A stretch of DNA of 40,041 nt from Hyphomicrobiales bacterium (GCA_017305555.1 JAFKKM010000050.1:1-40041), one strand, 5' to 3'. Positions 18,679-31,209 are shown, counted from the stretch's first letter. Program-made: numbers and translations. Notes: generated from the letters alone by a model not told the origin.

Positions 18679-19368
18679 ATGGCAAAGGACACCACCGGGC
18701 GGCTGCACGTCACCGTCAAGAGCGCCGGCAAACGCAAGCTGTCGTCAAAGCTGTGGCTGGAGCGGCAGCTCAACGACCCCTATGTTGCGCAAGCGAAGCG
18801 TGACGGCTGGCGCTCGCGCGCCGCCTACAAGCTGATCGAGATGGACGACAAGTACCGGCTGTTAAAGCCGGGGCAGGTCGTGGTCGACCTCGGCGCCGCG
18901 CCCGGTGGCTGGAGCCAGGTCGCCGCGCGCAAGGTCGGTTCGCTCGAAGGCAAGGGCAAAGTAGTGGCGATTGACCTGCTCGAGATGCCGGAAATTCCCG
19001 GCGTCACCTTCACGCAGCTCGATTTCATGGACGACCGCGCACCGGACATGCTGCGCGAGATGATTGGTGGCGGCGCCGATGTCGTGATGTCGGACATGGC
19101 CGCCAACACGACGGGCCACCGCAAGACCGATCAGTTGCGCATCGTCGGCCTCGTGGAAACGGCCGCTGCGTTTGCCGCCGAAGTGTTGAAGCCGGGCGGC
19201 GCCTTCATTGCAAAAGTGTTCCAGAGCGGCGCGGACGCAGAACTGCTGGCGCAGGTGAAACGCGACTTCGCCACCGTGCGCCACGTCAAGCCGGCGGCGA
19301 GCCGTCAGGATTCGTCGGAGCGCTATCTGCTGGCGACAGGCTTTCGTGGCGGGCGGGAGCAGGATTAA
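18679..19368 (+). CDS. rlmE: 23S rRNA 2'-O-methyltransferase RlmE (FtsJ/RrmJ)
   Basis: SAM-dependent methyltransferase that modifies U2552 of 23S rRNA in the 50S subunit. The protein has 229 residues. The SAM site is [15 protein letters not shown] at 68-82. The catalytic tetrad Lys51, Asp139, Lys179 and Glu214 is complete, with nearly the same spacing as in the E. coli enzyme (K38-D124-K164-E199). The N-terminal 22 residues are basic ([10 protein letters not shown] follows). It probably shares a transcript with the ppx gene. The TAA stop overlaps the stop of the convergent metallo-hydrolase gene (shared TTAA). Confidence is high. Confidence 0.95.
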   Translation: MAKDTTGRLHVTVKSAGKRKLSSKLWLERQLNDPYVAQAKRDGWRSRAAYKLIEMDDKYRLLKPGQVVVDLGAAPGGWSQVAARKVGSLEGKGKVVAIDLLEMPEIPGVTFTQLDFMDDRAPDMLREMIGGGADVVMSDMAANTTGHRKTDQLRIVGLVETAAAFAAEVLKPGGAFIAKVFQSGADAELLAQVKRDFATVRHVKPAASRQDSSERYLLATGFRGGREQD

Positions 19369-20186
19369 ACCCCGCTCAGCACGATCACCGTCGGCGTTTT
19401 CGGCAGGCTACCAGCTGAAATCCGGAAGAACGGTTCGCTGCGGCGGTCGATGGCGAACTGGCCGCGCAGGCGGTTGAGCAGGTCGGCGAGCGGCGTGCCG
19501 AAGCGGTGCATTGGCAGCACGATCGACGCTCGCAATCTCCGCACGATCTCCGACATGCCGTCGAGCGACATCGTATAGGTGCCATCGATCGGCACCATGA
19601 CGATATCGAGCCGGCCGATGGCAGCGATATGGCTGTCGTCGAGCGGGTGGTGCAGGTGGCCGAGATGGCCGATACACAGGCCTGCCACCTCGAAGATGAA
19701 GATCGAGTTGCCGTTGGGGATCATCGCGACGTTGGCACCGTCCTCATAAAGCGAGCGGCGGATATCGGTCGGCACGTTGCGGATGAAAACGTCGCGCACC
19801 GTCAGTGCGTGCTTAGCGGCTTCGCCGTTGTCGCCCCAGCCGTGCAGCACGTATTTGATGCGCGGATCGGGGTTGAGCGTGTAGTGTGTGGAATGCGCCC
19901 GATTCATGGTGACGACGTCGGGCAATCCGCCGGTGTCGTAGGTGCCGGTATAGTCGGTAGCGATGCGCACGCCGTCCGGGGTCTCGATCACATAGGTCGA
20001 ATGCCCAGCGTAGCGGATGGTGACTTCATCGGCACGCGCAGCGGTGCGGGTACTGGCGTAAACGACGTGAGGAAGCATCTGTGCCATCGCGAGGCACTGG
20101 CTCGCTGGCGGCCGTTCGGCGGCATGGCCGGCCGCGGGGCCGAACGCGATCATCATGAGAGCCGCGATCCACCACAGCCGCGCCAT
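19365..20186 (-). CDS. Secreted metallo-beta-lactamase-fold hydrolase
   Basis: Protein of 273 residues with a signal peptide ([20 protein letters not shown], then HAAERPP; cleavage after AHA or GHA-like sequence near residue 23), so it likely acts in the periplasm. The fold is suggested by [24 protein letters not shown] at the N-terminus and by histidines in [17 protein letters not shown] and LPMHRFGTP. The usual HxHxDH metal motif is replaced by the looser H-x-x-H of RAHSTH, as in UPF0173/lactonase-like members. Substrate and activity are unknown. GGAG precedes the ATG at 20186. It lies 72 bp after the drug transporter gene on the same strand and could be co-transcribed with it. Confidence 0.82.
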   Translation of the reverse strand: MARLWWIAALMMIAFGPAAGHAAERPPASQCLAMAQMLPHVVYASTRTAARADEVTIRYAGHSTYVIETPDGVRIATDYTGTYDTGGLPDVVTMNRAHSTHYTLNPDPRIKYVLHGWGDNGEAAKHALTVRDVFIRNVPTDIRRSLYEDGANVAMIPNGNSIFIFEVAGLCIGHLGHLHHPLDDSHIAAIGRLDIVMVPIDGTYTMSLDGMSEIVRRLRASIVLPMHRFGTPLADLLNRLRGQFAIDRRSEPFFRISAGSLPKTPTVIVLSGV

Positions 20187-20258
20187 GCTTGCGTCTCCGC
20201 GCCGTCAGCCCGGCGCCAAGCAAACCACGCCGTCCGCGTGGTCGCAACACTGTTCAAA

Positions 20259-21728
20259 TCAGCCCAGCTTCTGGTCGCGTGCGGTGGCGGTTTCCCGAGC
20301 GGCTTCTTCCTCCGCCTCGGCGTCGCGGGGCGGCGTGACGACGACCACCTGACGGCCGGAAATCTGGTGACCGGCGTCCACGGGCATCCGGAAGAAGAAC
20401 CAGCCGGACAGCGCGGCGAAAATGCCGACGATCACGAAGGCCGGGCCGAACTCCTTGGCAGTAAGCTCGCTGGCATGGCCCAGTACCATTGTCGCTTCCA
20501 CCGAGAACGCGCCGATGGCGACGCCCGCCGACACTGACAACTGCTGCGCGACGCTGACCAGCGTGGTGGCGCGGCTCATCTTCTCCGGCTCGATGTCGGC
20601 ATAGGCCAGCGTATTGAGCGCGGTGAACTGCAACGAGCGGAAGAAGCCGCCGACGATCAGGATGATGACGATCAGCAAGAGTGGCGTCGAGATGGTGAAC
20701 AACGCGCAGGCGGCGAGGAAGACCGCGCTGACCAGCGCATTTACCGACATGATGTTGCGGAAGCCGAAGGCGCGGATAATGCGTGCCGCCAGGGTCTTCA
20801 TGCCCATCGAGCCGAGCGCCGACGTGAACGTCACGAGGCCCGACTTGAACGGCGACAGCCCGAAGCCGAGTTGCATCAGCAGCGGCAGCAGGAATGGCAG
20901 CGCGCCGATGCCGAGGCGAAACATGAAGCCGCCCAGCACGCTGGCGTACATCGTCGGATGCCGCATCAGGCTGAAATCCAGCACCGGGCTGTCGGTGCGC
21001 TTGGCGTGGCGCACATAGAGCACGGTGAACAGCACGCCGCCGCCGATCAGCGCCGCCAGCGCCGGCCACGGCATCAGTCCGAGCCCGGCGACCGAGAGGC
21101 CGAAGGCGAGGCCACCGAGCCCGAGGCCGGACAGCACCATGCCGACGAGGTCGAAGCGGTCGGGGTTCTCGCTGCGGATCGGATCGATGTAGCGCTGCGC
21201 CATCACGATGCCGACCACGCCGATCGGAATGTTGATCAGAAAGATCCAGTGCCACGAAAAGTAGGTGGTGATGAAGCCGCCGAGCGGCGGGCCAATCACC
21301 GGGCCGATCAGCGCCGGCACCGTCACCCAGGCCATGGCGTTGACCAGCGCGCTCTTGTCGATGGAGCGCAGCAGCACCAGCCGTCCCACCGGCGTCATCA
21401 TCGCGCCGCCGAGGCCCTGCACCACGCGCGCGATCACGAAGTCGTTGATCGACGAGGAGACGGCGCAGCCGATCGAGCCGATCATGAACACCGCGATGGC
21501 GGCACTGAACACCTTGCGGGCACCGAAGCGGTCGGCGGTCCAACCGGAGGCCGGGATGAACACCGCGAGCGACAGCAGGTAGGAGGTGATCGCCAGTTTC
21601 AACGTCAGCGGGCTGGTGCCGATGTCGGACGCGATCGCCGGCAGTGAGGTCGCGATCACCGTCGAGTCCATGTTTTCCATGAACAGGGCCGTCGCCACGA
21701 TCAGCGGGATCACGCGTTCTTTGTTCAT
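20259..21728 (-). CDS. MFS transporter, DHA2 (EmrB/QacA-like) family
   Basis: Inner-membrane proton-driven exporter of 489 residues, predicted about 14 membrane helices. The DHA2 signature pieces are present: FMENMDSTVIATSLPAIASD in helix 1, WTADRFGARKVF in the first cytoplasmic loop (motif A), and GPVIGPPLGGFI for motif C in helix 5, which marks antiporters. Substrates of this group are drugs, dyes or other toxic compounds. Start ATG 21728 follows AAGGT. The C-terminal 35 residues are hydrophilic (DAEAEEEAARETATARDQ). It lies divergent from the two small membrane-protein genes. No dedicated TetR/MarR regulator is next to it. Confidence 0.92.
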   Translation of the reverse strand: MNKERVIPLIVATALFMENMDSTVIATSLPAIASDIGTSPLTLKLAITSYLLSLAVFIPASGWTADRFGARKVFSAAIAVFMIGSIGCAVSSSINDFVIARVVQGLGGAMMTPVGRLVLLRSIDKSALVNAMAWVTVPALIGPVIGPPLGGFITTYFSWHWIFLINIPIGVVGIVMAQRYIDPIRSENPDRFDLVGMVLSGLGLGGLAFGLSVAGLGLMPWPALAALIGGGVLFTVLYVRHAKRTDSPVLDFSLMRHPTMYASVLGGFMFRLGIGALPFLLPLLMQLGFGLSPFKSGLVTFTSALGSMGMKTLAARIIRAFGFRNIMSVNALVSAVFLAACALFTISTPLLLIVIILIVGGFFRSLQFTALNTLAYADIEPEKMSRATTLVSVAQQLSVSAGVAIGAFSVEATMVLGHASELTAKEFGPAFVIVGIFAALSGWFFFRMPVDAGHQISGRQVVVVTPPRDAEAEEEAARETATARDQKLG

Positions 21729-21880
21729 TGCACCTTGCGGGGACGAGAGACGTAAGAGAGCCGGGCCTTTAGCATCCTCCGTTGACTGCGACTATTGTAC
21801 AATCCGGAATGCCTCCTAGATGCTGGCTGCGAAGGTGCGCCGCATGGTGCGGGGCTGGCCTGTCTGACGGAGTTCCGACG

Positions 21881-22129
21881 TTGATCTATGTCCTCGCCGT
21901 TCTTCTTCCGCCGCTCGGCCTGTTGTTCAACGGTCAGCCGTTCTCGGCGATCCTCAACGTACTGCTGCTGGTGGTCTGCATCATCTTCGGACTGATTTTC
22001 CCGGTTCTGTTTTTCGTCCCGTCGGCCCACGCCATTCTGGCCGTTTACATGAAGCGGGAAGACCGTCGGCACCGCGAGGTGGTGGAGGCGATTCGCCAGC
22101 ACGGCCCACCGCCGGGCTACCCCCGCTAA
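21881..22129 (+). CDS. Small YqaE/Pmp3-like membrane protein
   Basis: Protein of 82 residues with two hydrophobic segments, VLAVLLPPLGLLF and ILNVLLLVVCIIFGLIFPVL, then a charged cytoplasmic tail (YMKREDRRHREVVEAIRQ). The LLPPLGLLF-N-ILN-LL pattern followed by HAILAVY resembles the YqaE/Pmp3 family of stress-related small membrane proteins. I set the start at TTG 21881 because ACGGAG lies at the correct distance and because the neighbour starts with the same ATCTAT codons (Ile-Tyr); an ATG-started frame from 21782 would add 33 non-hydrophobic residues. The next gene appears to be a diverged paralogue. Family assignment is by pattern only. Confidence 0.7.
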   Translation: MIYVLAVLLPPLGLLFNGQPFSAILNVLLLVVCIIFGLIFPVLFFVPSAHAILAVYMKREDRRHREVVEAIRQHGPPPGYPR

Positions 22130-22193
22130 CCGGGGATCGGCAGCATCGCCCCGACGCGCTAGACATCCTTCCGGCGACCGGAGGCGATGACAG

Positions 22194-24192
<1,999 letters not shown>

Positions 24193-24348
24193 CGGCAGTT
24201 GCCGTTGCACATGAAAATCGCGCCATAACACTCTGTTTTGGCGAAATTTTCAGGGTCGATATTCCGGTTTCCCCTCGGCGGTAAAACGCGGTAGGATCAC
24301 CGGGCGGGACACCGTCGTTCCGTGTCAGAACATGGAATCGCGGTTGTC

Positions 24349-24972
24349 ATGTACGAATGGACGGACGAACGGCTCGAAGCTCTCTCCACGCCCGAGTTAA
24401 AGAACTTGCTCGGCAATGCGGAGCGCAAATCCGCCGACGATCTGGCCGCCAAATGCAAGGCGGTGCTTGAGACGCGCAATGCGTTGAAGCCGAACCGCAT
24501 CGCCAAGCCGCGCACCGAACTGAAAGAATTCGAGCACACCGTCGCCGACCAGATTGACGCCGCCGGCAAGGAACTGGCAGGGAAATACGATCTCTCCGAG
24601 GAGACGGCGAAAGCGCGCTCCGCCGACGTCAAGGGTTTCCGCGCCCACAAGTTGCTCGACTCCAAGGGCTCCGCCAAGCTTGGCGGGATGCAGCGCGACG
24701 GCTCGGTGGCGATCGAGCGCTACATCTCCTATCGGCGCGGCAACGATACCGTCTATCTCGGCGTCTTCCTGCTCAAGGACGCGCCGCTCGAGGATCACGA
24801 ATTTCACGTGCTGGCGCCCGCCGCGTTGCTGACGGGTGCCAAGCCCGTCGCGGAGATTCGTCCGACCGCCACCGAAAAGCAGAAGCAGCCCGCTGATGCC
24901 GGCCTTGCCTTCAAGGATCTTGCTGCGGCGACGGCAGCTTTCGACGCCGCGCTGGCCAACATCACGGCCTGA
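24349..24972 (+). CDS. Protein of unknown function, soluble, mostly helical N-terminus
   Basis: I do not recognise this 207-residue protein. It has no signal peptide or membrane segment. The first half is rich in charged residues and predicted helical (RLEALSTPELKNLLGNAERK, then KFEHTVADQID-like stretches), the middle has a strand-rich part (AIERYISYRRGNDTVYLGVF, then HEFHVLAPAALLTG), and the tail is Ala/Thr/Lys-rich. The frame also opens with GTG 24322, nine codons earlier; I prefer ATG 24349 because the start MYEWTDERLEALS looks like a folded N-terminus, but neither has a clear ribosome site. Codon use and the absence of stops in this frame support a real gene. It sits between guaB and an NADP oxidoreductase gene on the same strand. 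Confidence 0.75.
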   Translation: MYEWTDERLEALSTPELKNLLGNAERKSADDLAAKCKAVLETRNALKPNRIAKPRTELKEFEHTVADQIDAAGKELAGKYDLSEETAKARSADVKGFRAHKLLDSKGSAKLGGMQRDGSVAIERYISYRRGNDTVYLGVFLLKDAPLEDHEFHVLAPAALLTGAKPVAEIRPTATEKQKQPADAGLAFKDLAAATAAFDAALANITA

Positions 24973-25029
24973 CCGCTATCGTTGCGGTTCGCGCCGTCCG
25001 TCATAAAACACCCTTTAGAGGAAACACCT

Positions 25030-26064
25030 ATGTCCCAGTCCGCCAAGCGTATTGTTCTGGCATCCCGCCCGGTGGGCGAACCGACCCCGGCCAATTTCCG
25101 CTTCGAGGATTACGCCGTGCCGACGCCGGGCGAAGGTGAGGTGCTGCTGCGGACGATCTGGCTGTCGCTCGATCCCTACATGCGCGGCCGCATGGATGAC
25201 GGCCCGTCCTATTCCGCGCCGGTGCCGATCGGCGGCGTGATGGAAGGCGGCACGGTCTGCGAGGTGGCGGCCTCCAACAATCCCGGTTTTGCCAAGGGCG
25301 ATATCGTGCTCGCCCATAGCGGCTGGCAGCAATACGCGCTGTCGAACGGCAAGGGGCTGCGCAAGATCGATCCGAAGATCGCACCGATCTCGACGGCGGT
25401 GGGCATTCTCGGGATGCCGGGCATGACCGCCTATACCGGCTTACTCGCCATCGGCAATCCGCAGCCCGGCGAGACGGTAGTAGTGGCTGCCGCCTCAGGT
25501 GCGGTCGGCTCGGCGGTCGGGCAGATTGCGAAGATCAAAGGCGCGCGAGCAGTCGGCATCGCCGGCGGCAAGGAGAAATGCGCTTACGTCAAGAACGAGC
25601 TCGGCTTCGACGAGTGCCTCGACCATCGCGATCCCGATCTGCGCGCGAAGGTGAAGGAAGCCTGCCCGAAGGGCATCGATGTCTATTTCGAGAACGTCGG
25701 TGGCAAGGTGTTCGATGCCGTGCTGCCACGTTTCAACGACTTCGCGCGCATTCCTGTCTGCGGTCTGATCGCCGACTACAACACCATCTTCGGCAAGGAT
25801 ACGCCGACGCCGCCATGGGCCAACACCATCATGCGGCAGATCCTGGTCAAGCGCTTGAACTTCCGCGGCTTCATCGTCCGCGACTTCGCCGCGATGTATC
25901 CGGACTTCATCCGTGACATGTCGCAATGGCTGCGGGAGGGCAAGATCAAGCACAAGGAATTCGTGACCGAAGGGCTGGACAGCGCGCCGCAAGCCTTCAT
26001 GGGCCTGCTCAAGGGCGCCAACTTCGGCAAGCAACTGGTCCGCGTCGGCCCCGACAAGGCCTAG
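25030..26064 (+). CDS. NADP-dependent zinc-free alcohol dehydrogenase-like reductase (PTGR/CurA-like)
   Basis: Medium-chain dehydrogenase/reductase of 344 residues from the group without zinc that reduces activated double bonds of alkenals and ketones (leukotriene B4 12-hydroxydehydrogenase / curcumin reductase type). Marker segments are LSLDPYMRGRMDD near the N-terminus, the cofactor loop AASGAVGSAVGQIAK, GIAGGKEKC for the NADP phosphate, and YFENVGGKVFDAVLPR, which are diagnostic for the PTGR group. Start ATG 25030 follows AGAGGAAA. It could detoxify reactive aldehydes. The adjacent MAPEG gene, 42 bp downstream, also belongs to a detoxification-linked family, so they may share a transcript; this is inference. 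Confidence 0.92.
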   Translation: MSQSAKRIVLASRPVGEPTPANFRFEDYAVPTPGEGEVLLRTIWLSLDPYMRGRMDDGPSYSAPVPIGGVMEGGTVCEVAASNNPGFAKGDIVLAHSGWQQYALSNGKGLRKIDPKIAPISTAVGILGMPGMTAYTGLLAIGNPQPGETVVVAAASGAVGSAVGQIAKIKGARAVGIAGGKEKCAYVKNELGFDECLDHRDPDLRAKVKEACPKGIDVYFENVGGKVFDAVLPRFNDFARIPVCGLIADYNTIFGKDTPTPPWANTIMRQILVKRLNFRGFIVRDFAAMYPDFIRDMSQWLREGKIKHKEFVTEGLDSAPQAFMGLLKGANFGKQLVRVGPDKA

Positions 26065-26106
26065 TCGGGCGGCCGCGCGCCGAGCGCAACGGAACGGAGA
26101 CCCGCG

Positions 26107-26526
26107 ATGTCCGTCCAGATGGTGTTGCTGCCGGTGTTCGTGCTCGTGGGCCTGACCTTCGCGCTGCTGTTGATGATGGCAGGAGTGCGGACCCGGGCGC
26201 TGACCTCGGGCGAGGTTACGTTCAAGGACATCGCGCTCGGCCGCAACTGGCCGGATCGCGCCACGCAGATCGGCAACTGCTTCAACAACCAGTTTCAGTT
26301 GCCGCTGTTGTTCTATGCGCTGGTCGCCATTGCGCTGCCGCTGCATCGCGCCGATCTGGTGTTCGTGCTGCTGTCGTGGGTGTTCGTTGTCACCCGCTTC
26401 GCCCACGCCGGTATCTTCGTCACGAGCAACGACGTGCGGCGGCGGTCGCTGGTCTGGTTCGCCGGCGTGCTTGTGCTGATGGCGATGTGGCTGTACTTCG
26501 CGCTGCGACTGCTGCTTCTCATTTAG
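26107..26526 (+). CDS. MAPEG family membrane protein
   Basis: Integral membrane protein of 139 residues with four predicted helices: about 5-25 (MVLLPVFVLVGLTFALLLMM), 63-78, 82-100 and 113-136. NCFNNQFQLPLLFYAL fits the MAPEG pattern of an N/E-x-x-x-x-P segment before helix 2, and RFAHAGIF (cf. R-x-x-H-x-x) is the conserved loop before helix 4. The family includes microsomal glutathione transferases and eicosanoid enzymes; bacterial members are poorly characterised. ACGGAG precedes the ATG at a proper distance. It lies between the NADP reductase and the RsmB-like gene, all on the + strand with short gaps. Confidence 0.88.
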   Translation: MSVQMVLLPVFVLVGLTFALLLMMAGVRTRALTSGEVTFKDIALGRNWPDRATQIGNCFNNQFQLPLLFYALVAIALPLHRADLVFVLLSWVFVVTRFAHAGIFVTSNDVRRRSLVWFAGVLVLMAMWLYFALRLLLLI

Positions 26527-26554
26527 CGGCATTGCGCATTCACTGAGGATCGTC

Positions 26555-27856
<1,302 letters not shown>

Positions 27857-27865
27857 TTGGCTTCG

Positions 27866-27995
27866 TTCATGCCCGGACTTGTTCCGGGCATCCACGTCTG
27901 CTTGTCGATCGGCCGCTGGAATAAAGGCGTGGATGGCCGGGACATAGGCGAGCGAAGCGACGCCGTTTTCGAACGGCTATGCCCGGCCATGACGG
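27866..27995. repeat. Interspersed inverted repeat upstream of guaA
   Basis: TCATGCCCGGACTTGTTCC at the left and GGCTATGCCCGGCCATGACG at the right are inverted, with an inner ATCCACG (left) / CGTGGAT (right) pair and GCGAGCGAAGCGACGCCG in between. It is the same type as the element at 11361-11436 and fills most of the gap between the RsmB-like gene and guaA. Confidence 0.75.
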
Positions 27996-28039
27996 TTTCC
28001 TGGCTTGCGGGGCCGCCGCCGGTCGCGTATCTCCTGCCC

Positions 28040-29635
28040 ATGACAGCACACAGCCAGACGAGCCCGGCGGCCACGGACATCGCGGCCGCGCACGACAAGA
28101 TTCTCATCATCGATTTCGGATCGCAGGTGACGCAACTGATCGCGCGACGTGTGCGCGAGGAGGGCGTCTACTCCGAGATCGTGCCGTTCCAGAAAGCCGA
28201 AGCCGCTTTCCGCGAGATGAAGCCCAAGGGCGTCATCCTCTCCGGCGGCCCTGCCTCCGTGCTCGACAACGACGCGCCGACGGCGCCGCAGTCGGTGCTC
28301 ACCGCCGGCATCCCGGTGCTCGGCATCTGCTATGGCGAGCAGACCATGGCGCAGCAACTCGGCGGCACCGTTGAAGGCGGACACCATCGCGAATACGGCC
28401 GCGCCGCCATCGAAGTCACCGACGACTGCGCGCTGTTCGAGGGCGTCTGGCAGACGGGCGGCAAATATGACGTCTGGATGAGCCATGGCGACCGCGTCAC
28501 CAAACTGCCCGACGGTTTTCGCGCGGTGGCGAAGGCGGCGGGCTCGCCGATCTCGGTGATCGCCGATGACACACGCAAATTCTACGCGATGCAGTTTCAC
28601 CCCGAGGTGGTGCACACTCCGGACGGCGCGAAGCTGCTGCGCAACTTCGTGCGCAAGGTGGTCGGCCTCAAGGGCGACTGGACCATGCGCGCCTTCCGCG
28701 AGGAAGCCATCGAAAAAATTCGGGCGCAGGTTGGCAAAGGCAAGGTGATCTGCGGTCTGTCCGGCGGCGTCGATTCATCGGTCGCGGCGATCCTGATTCA
28801 CGAAGCGATCGGTGACCAGCTCACCTGCGTATTCGTCGATCATGGGATGCTGCGCAAGGACGAGGCGAAGAGCGTCGTCGACATGTTCCGGCATCACTAC
28901 AACATCCCGCTGGTGCATGTGGATGCCTCGAAGCAGTTCCTCGGCGAACTCGATGGCGTCATCGATCCGGAAGTGAAGCGCAAGACCATCGGCCGGCTGT
29001 TCATCGACGTGTTCGAGGCCGAAGCAAAGAAAATCGGCGGTGCGGATTTTCTCGCGCAGGGCACGCTCTATCCCGACGTGATCGAAAGCGTGTCGTTCAC
29101 CGGCGGCCCGTCGGTGACGATCAAGTCACACCACAACGTCGGCGGCCTGCCGGCGCGCATGAACATGAAGCTCGTCGAGCCGTTGCGCGAACTGTTCAAG
29201 GACGAGGTGCGCGTGCTCGGCCGCGAACTCGGCCTGCCGGACATCTTCGTCGGCCGCCATCCGTTCCCGGGGCCGGGCCTCGCGATCCGCTGTCCCGGCG
29301 AGATCACGCGCGACAAGCTCGATATCCTGCGCGAGGCGGATGCGATCTACATCGACCAGATTCGCAAGGCGGGTCTCTACGATACCATCTGGCAAGCCTT
29401 CGCGGTTTTGCTGCCGGTGAAGACGGTGGGCGTGATGGGCGATGGCCGCACTTACGAGTACGTTGTCGGTCTGCGCGCGGTGACATCGACCGACGGCATG
29501 ACGGCGGACTTCTATCCGTTCGACATGAAATTCCTCGGCGAAACCGCAACCCGAATCATCAACGAGGTCAAGGGCGTCAACCGCGTCGTCTACGACGTGA
29601 CCAGCAAGCCGCCCGGGACCATCGAGTGGGAATGA
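28040..29635 (+). CDS. guaA: GMP synthase (glutamine-hydrolysing)
   Basis: Converts XMP to GMP with glutamine and ATP, the partner of GuaB. The protein has 531 residues. The class I glutamine amidotransferase domain (about 20-210) has the nucleophile Cys97 in [16 protein letters not shown] and the base His in QFHPEV. The ATP pyrophosphatase domain has the PP-loop [12 protein letters not shown], and the C-terminal dimerisation domain ends in KPPGTIEWE, the normal family terminus. I used ATG 28040; the frame runs 60 codons further upstream through an interspersed repeat with no similarity, and no strong ribosome site precedes ATG 28040, so the exact start is less sure than the rest. The 3' end is intact although a mobile element is inserted right behind it. 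Confidence 0.95.
   Translation: MTAHSQTSPAATDIAAAHDKILIIDFGSQVTQLIARRVREEGVYSEIVPFQKAEAAFREMKPKGVILSGGPASVLDNDAPTAPQSVLTAGIPVLGICYGEQTMAQQLGGTVEGGHHREYGRAAIEVTDDCALFEGVWQTGGKYDVWMSHGDRVTKLPDGFRAVAKAAGSPISVIADDTRKFYAMQFHPEVVHTPDGAKLLRNFVRKVVGLKGDWTMRAFREEAIEKIRAQVGKGKVICGLSGGVDSSVAAILIHEAIGDQLTCVFVDHGMLRKDEAKSVVDMFRHHYNIPLVHVDASKQFLGELDGVIDPEVKRKTIGRLFIDVFEAEAKKIGGADFLAQGTLYPDVIESVSFTGGPSVTIKSHHNVGGLPARMNMKLVEPLRELFKDEVRVLGRELGLPDIFVGRHPFPGPGLAIRCPGEITRDKLDILREADAIYIDQIRKAGLYDTIWQAFAVLLPVKTVGVMGDGRTYEYVVGLRAVTSTDGMTADFYPFDMKFLGETATRIINEVKGVNRVVYDVTSKPPGTIEWE
29615..29635 (+). other. Candidate attachment core in the guaA 3' end
   Basis: The last coding bases of guaA (ACCATCGAGTGGGAATGA, 29618-29635) encode the conserved TIEWE terminus. 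Islands at this locus recombine within this stretch and keep guaA whole. The exact crossover point cannot be set without the distal repeat, which should be a second copy of part of this sequence beyond the window. Confidence 0.5.
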
Positions 29636-29759
29636 TTCAGGCCCATCCTGGGCTATCCCGCAGCGTCCCAGAAACCTCCATAACACACTGATAAACAAAA
29701 TAAAATATCTCAAGGACGTTCGGAGACTATCGGCCGGCAAAGATCGCCGCTGACGTACT

Positions 29760-29912
29760 TCCTGACGGTGCGCTCCCCCATTGCGAAATCCGATTTCGTC
29801 CGATACCGTCAAGGAGTGAGCACCTTCTGACGGTCTTTTTTTCGATCTAACTCGCTGTAAGAAAAAGAGATTTTGCGCAAAGGTGCCCGAAAATGGCCTG
29901 ACGGTCTTTTTT
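29760..29912. promoter_or_regulatory. Integrase upstream control region: nested dyad and three direct repeats
   Basis: The 293-bp gap between guaA and int has an AT-rich tract (about 29680-29712) and then several motifs. TCCTGACGGT (29760-29769) is inverted as ACCGTCAAGGA (29805-29815) with one bulged base. Between them is a palindrome, CGAAAT-CCG-ATTTCG (29784-29798). CTGACGGTCTTTTTT occurs twice in direct order, at 29827 and 29898, 71 bp apart, and CTGACGGT at 29762 is a third partial copy. Such repeats next to int could be arm-type integrase sites or operators for the AlpA-like protein. The last copy abuts the GGAGGAGG ribosome site (29913-29920). Confidence 0.6.
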
Positions 29913-29928
29913 GGAGGAGGCAACCCCG

Positions 29929-31209
29929 ATGTTGACCGATGCAGCCCTTAAGCATCTGAAACCAAAAGAGAAAATTTACAAGGTGACGGACCGGGACGGC
30001 ATGTATGTGCTCGTGAAGCCCTCGGGGACCCTCACTTTTCGGCTGGACTACCGGATGAATGGGCGGCGCGAGACCGTCACGTTTGGCAAATACGGGCCGG
30101 CGGGGCTGTCGCTCGCTCGTGCGCGAGAGCTGTGCATCGACGCCAAGCGGGCGATCAGCGAGGGCCGATCGCCGGCGATCGAGAAGCAGCGGGAGAAGCG
30201 CCGGCTCCTGGAAGCCAAGAGCTTTGGCGAGTTCGGTGAGAAATGGTTGACCGCGGCGCCGATGGCGGACAGCACGCGGGCGATGCGCCGGTCGATCTTC
30301 GAGCGCGAACTGCTGCCCAAGTGGCGCACCAGGCTGCTGACGGAAATCACGCCAGACGATCTCCGGGCCCATTGCGGCGCCATCGTCGAGCGCGGCGCGC
30401 CGGCGACGGCGATCCACGTCCGCGACATCGTCAAGCAGATCTATGGCTTTGCGATCTTGCATGGCGAGAAAGTCGCCAACCCGGCTGACGATGTGGGACC
30501 GTCTTCTATCGCGACCTTCGTGCCGAAGGACCGGTCGCTCTCGCCGACCGAGATCAGGATCATGCTCAAGCTGCTCGAGAAGGTGGCGACGCTGCCGACC
30601 ATCAGGCTCGGCATGCGCCTCTATCTGCAGACGATGGTGCGCAAGAGCGAGCTGCAGGACGCGACATGGGATGAAGTCGATTTTGAGAATGCCGTTTGGA
30701 CTATCCCGAAAGAGCGGATGAAGCGCTCGAAAGCGCACAATGTCTATCTGTCGCGCCAGACCCTTGACATCATGATCGCGCTGAAGACCTGTGCCGGAAA
30801 CTCAAAGTACCTCCTGCCGTCACGCTATGATGCCGATGCGCCCATGTCGCGGGCAACTTTCAATCGCGTCACATATGCGGTGGTTGAGCAGGCGAAGAAG
30901 GAAGGTCTGCCGCTGGAGCCTTTCACCGTTCACGACCTGCGGAGGACGGGCTCGACACTGCTCAACGAACTCGGGTTCAACAGCGACTGGATCGAGAAGT
31001 GCTTGGCACACGAGGACGGCCGTTCTTCGCGCGGCGTTTACAACAAGGCTGAATATGAAGTGCAGCGGCGCCACATGATGCAGGAGTGGTCCGACATCAT
31101 CGATGCCTGGGCCGCTGGCAAGAAGCGCGTGCCCGTGGTCATCCCAGCTTCGATGCCGTTGCTTGAACCCGACCCGGCGATCGAACCGGGCGCGATCGCC
31201 GCTGCCTGA
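29929..31209 (+). CDS. int: P4-type tyrosine recombinase / integrase
   Basis: Site-specific recombinase of 426 residues that would integrate and excise the element at guaA. The N-terminal DUF4102-like arm-binding domain (MLTDAALKHLKPKEKIYKVT, GMYVLVKPSGTLTFRLDYR and TFGKYGPAGLSLARAREL, to about residue 85) is followed by a core-binding helical domain and a catalytic domain. The active-site residues are Arg238 (MVRKSEL), His335 and Arg338 (HDLRR), His361 (LAHED) and the nucleophile Tyr371 (GVYNKAEY), so it looks functional. Start ATG 29929 has GGAGGAGG at 29913-29920; a TTG six codons upstream lies in that site and is rejected. The last 71 bases overlap the convergent AlpA-like gene. The C-terminal tail (PVVIPASMPLLEPDPAIEP) is long and Pro-rich. 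Confidence 0.93.
   Translation: MLTDAALKHLKPKEKIYKVTDRDGMYVLVKPSGTLTFRLDYRMNGRRETVTFGKYGPAGLSLARARELCIDAKRAISEGRSPAIEKQREKRRLLEAKSFGEFGEKWLTAAPMADSTRAMRRSIFERELLPKWRTRLLTEITPDDLRAHCGAIVERGAPATAIHVRDIVKQIYGFAILHGEKVANPADDVGPSSIATFVPKDRSLSPTEIRIMLKLLEKVATLPTIRLGMRLYLQTMVRKSELQDATWDEVDFENAVWTIPKERMKRSKAHNVYLSRQTLDIMIALKTCAGNSKYLLPSRYDADAPMSRATFNRVTYAVVEQAKKEGLPLEPFTVHDLRRTGSTLLNELGFNSDWIEKCLAHEDGRSSRGVYNKAEYEVQRRHMMQEWSDIIDAWAAGKKRVPVVIPASMPLLEPDPAIEPGAIAAA

Noticed and set aside
27857-28039. N-terminal extension of GuaA
   Set aside because: The upstream in-frame segment is translated interspersed repeat, absent from the family.
29763-29907. The CTGACGGT repeats as a small CRISPR or plasmid iteron origin
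   Set aside because: Only three copies, uneven spacing (65 and 71 bp) and no replication initiator gene next to them; their position before int fits recombination or regulation better.
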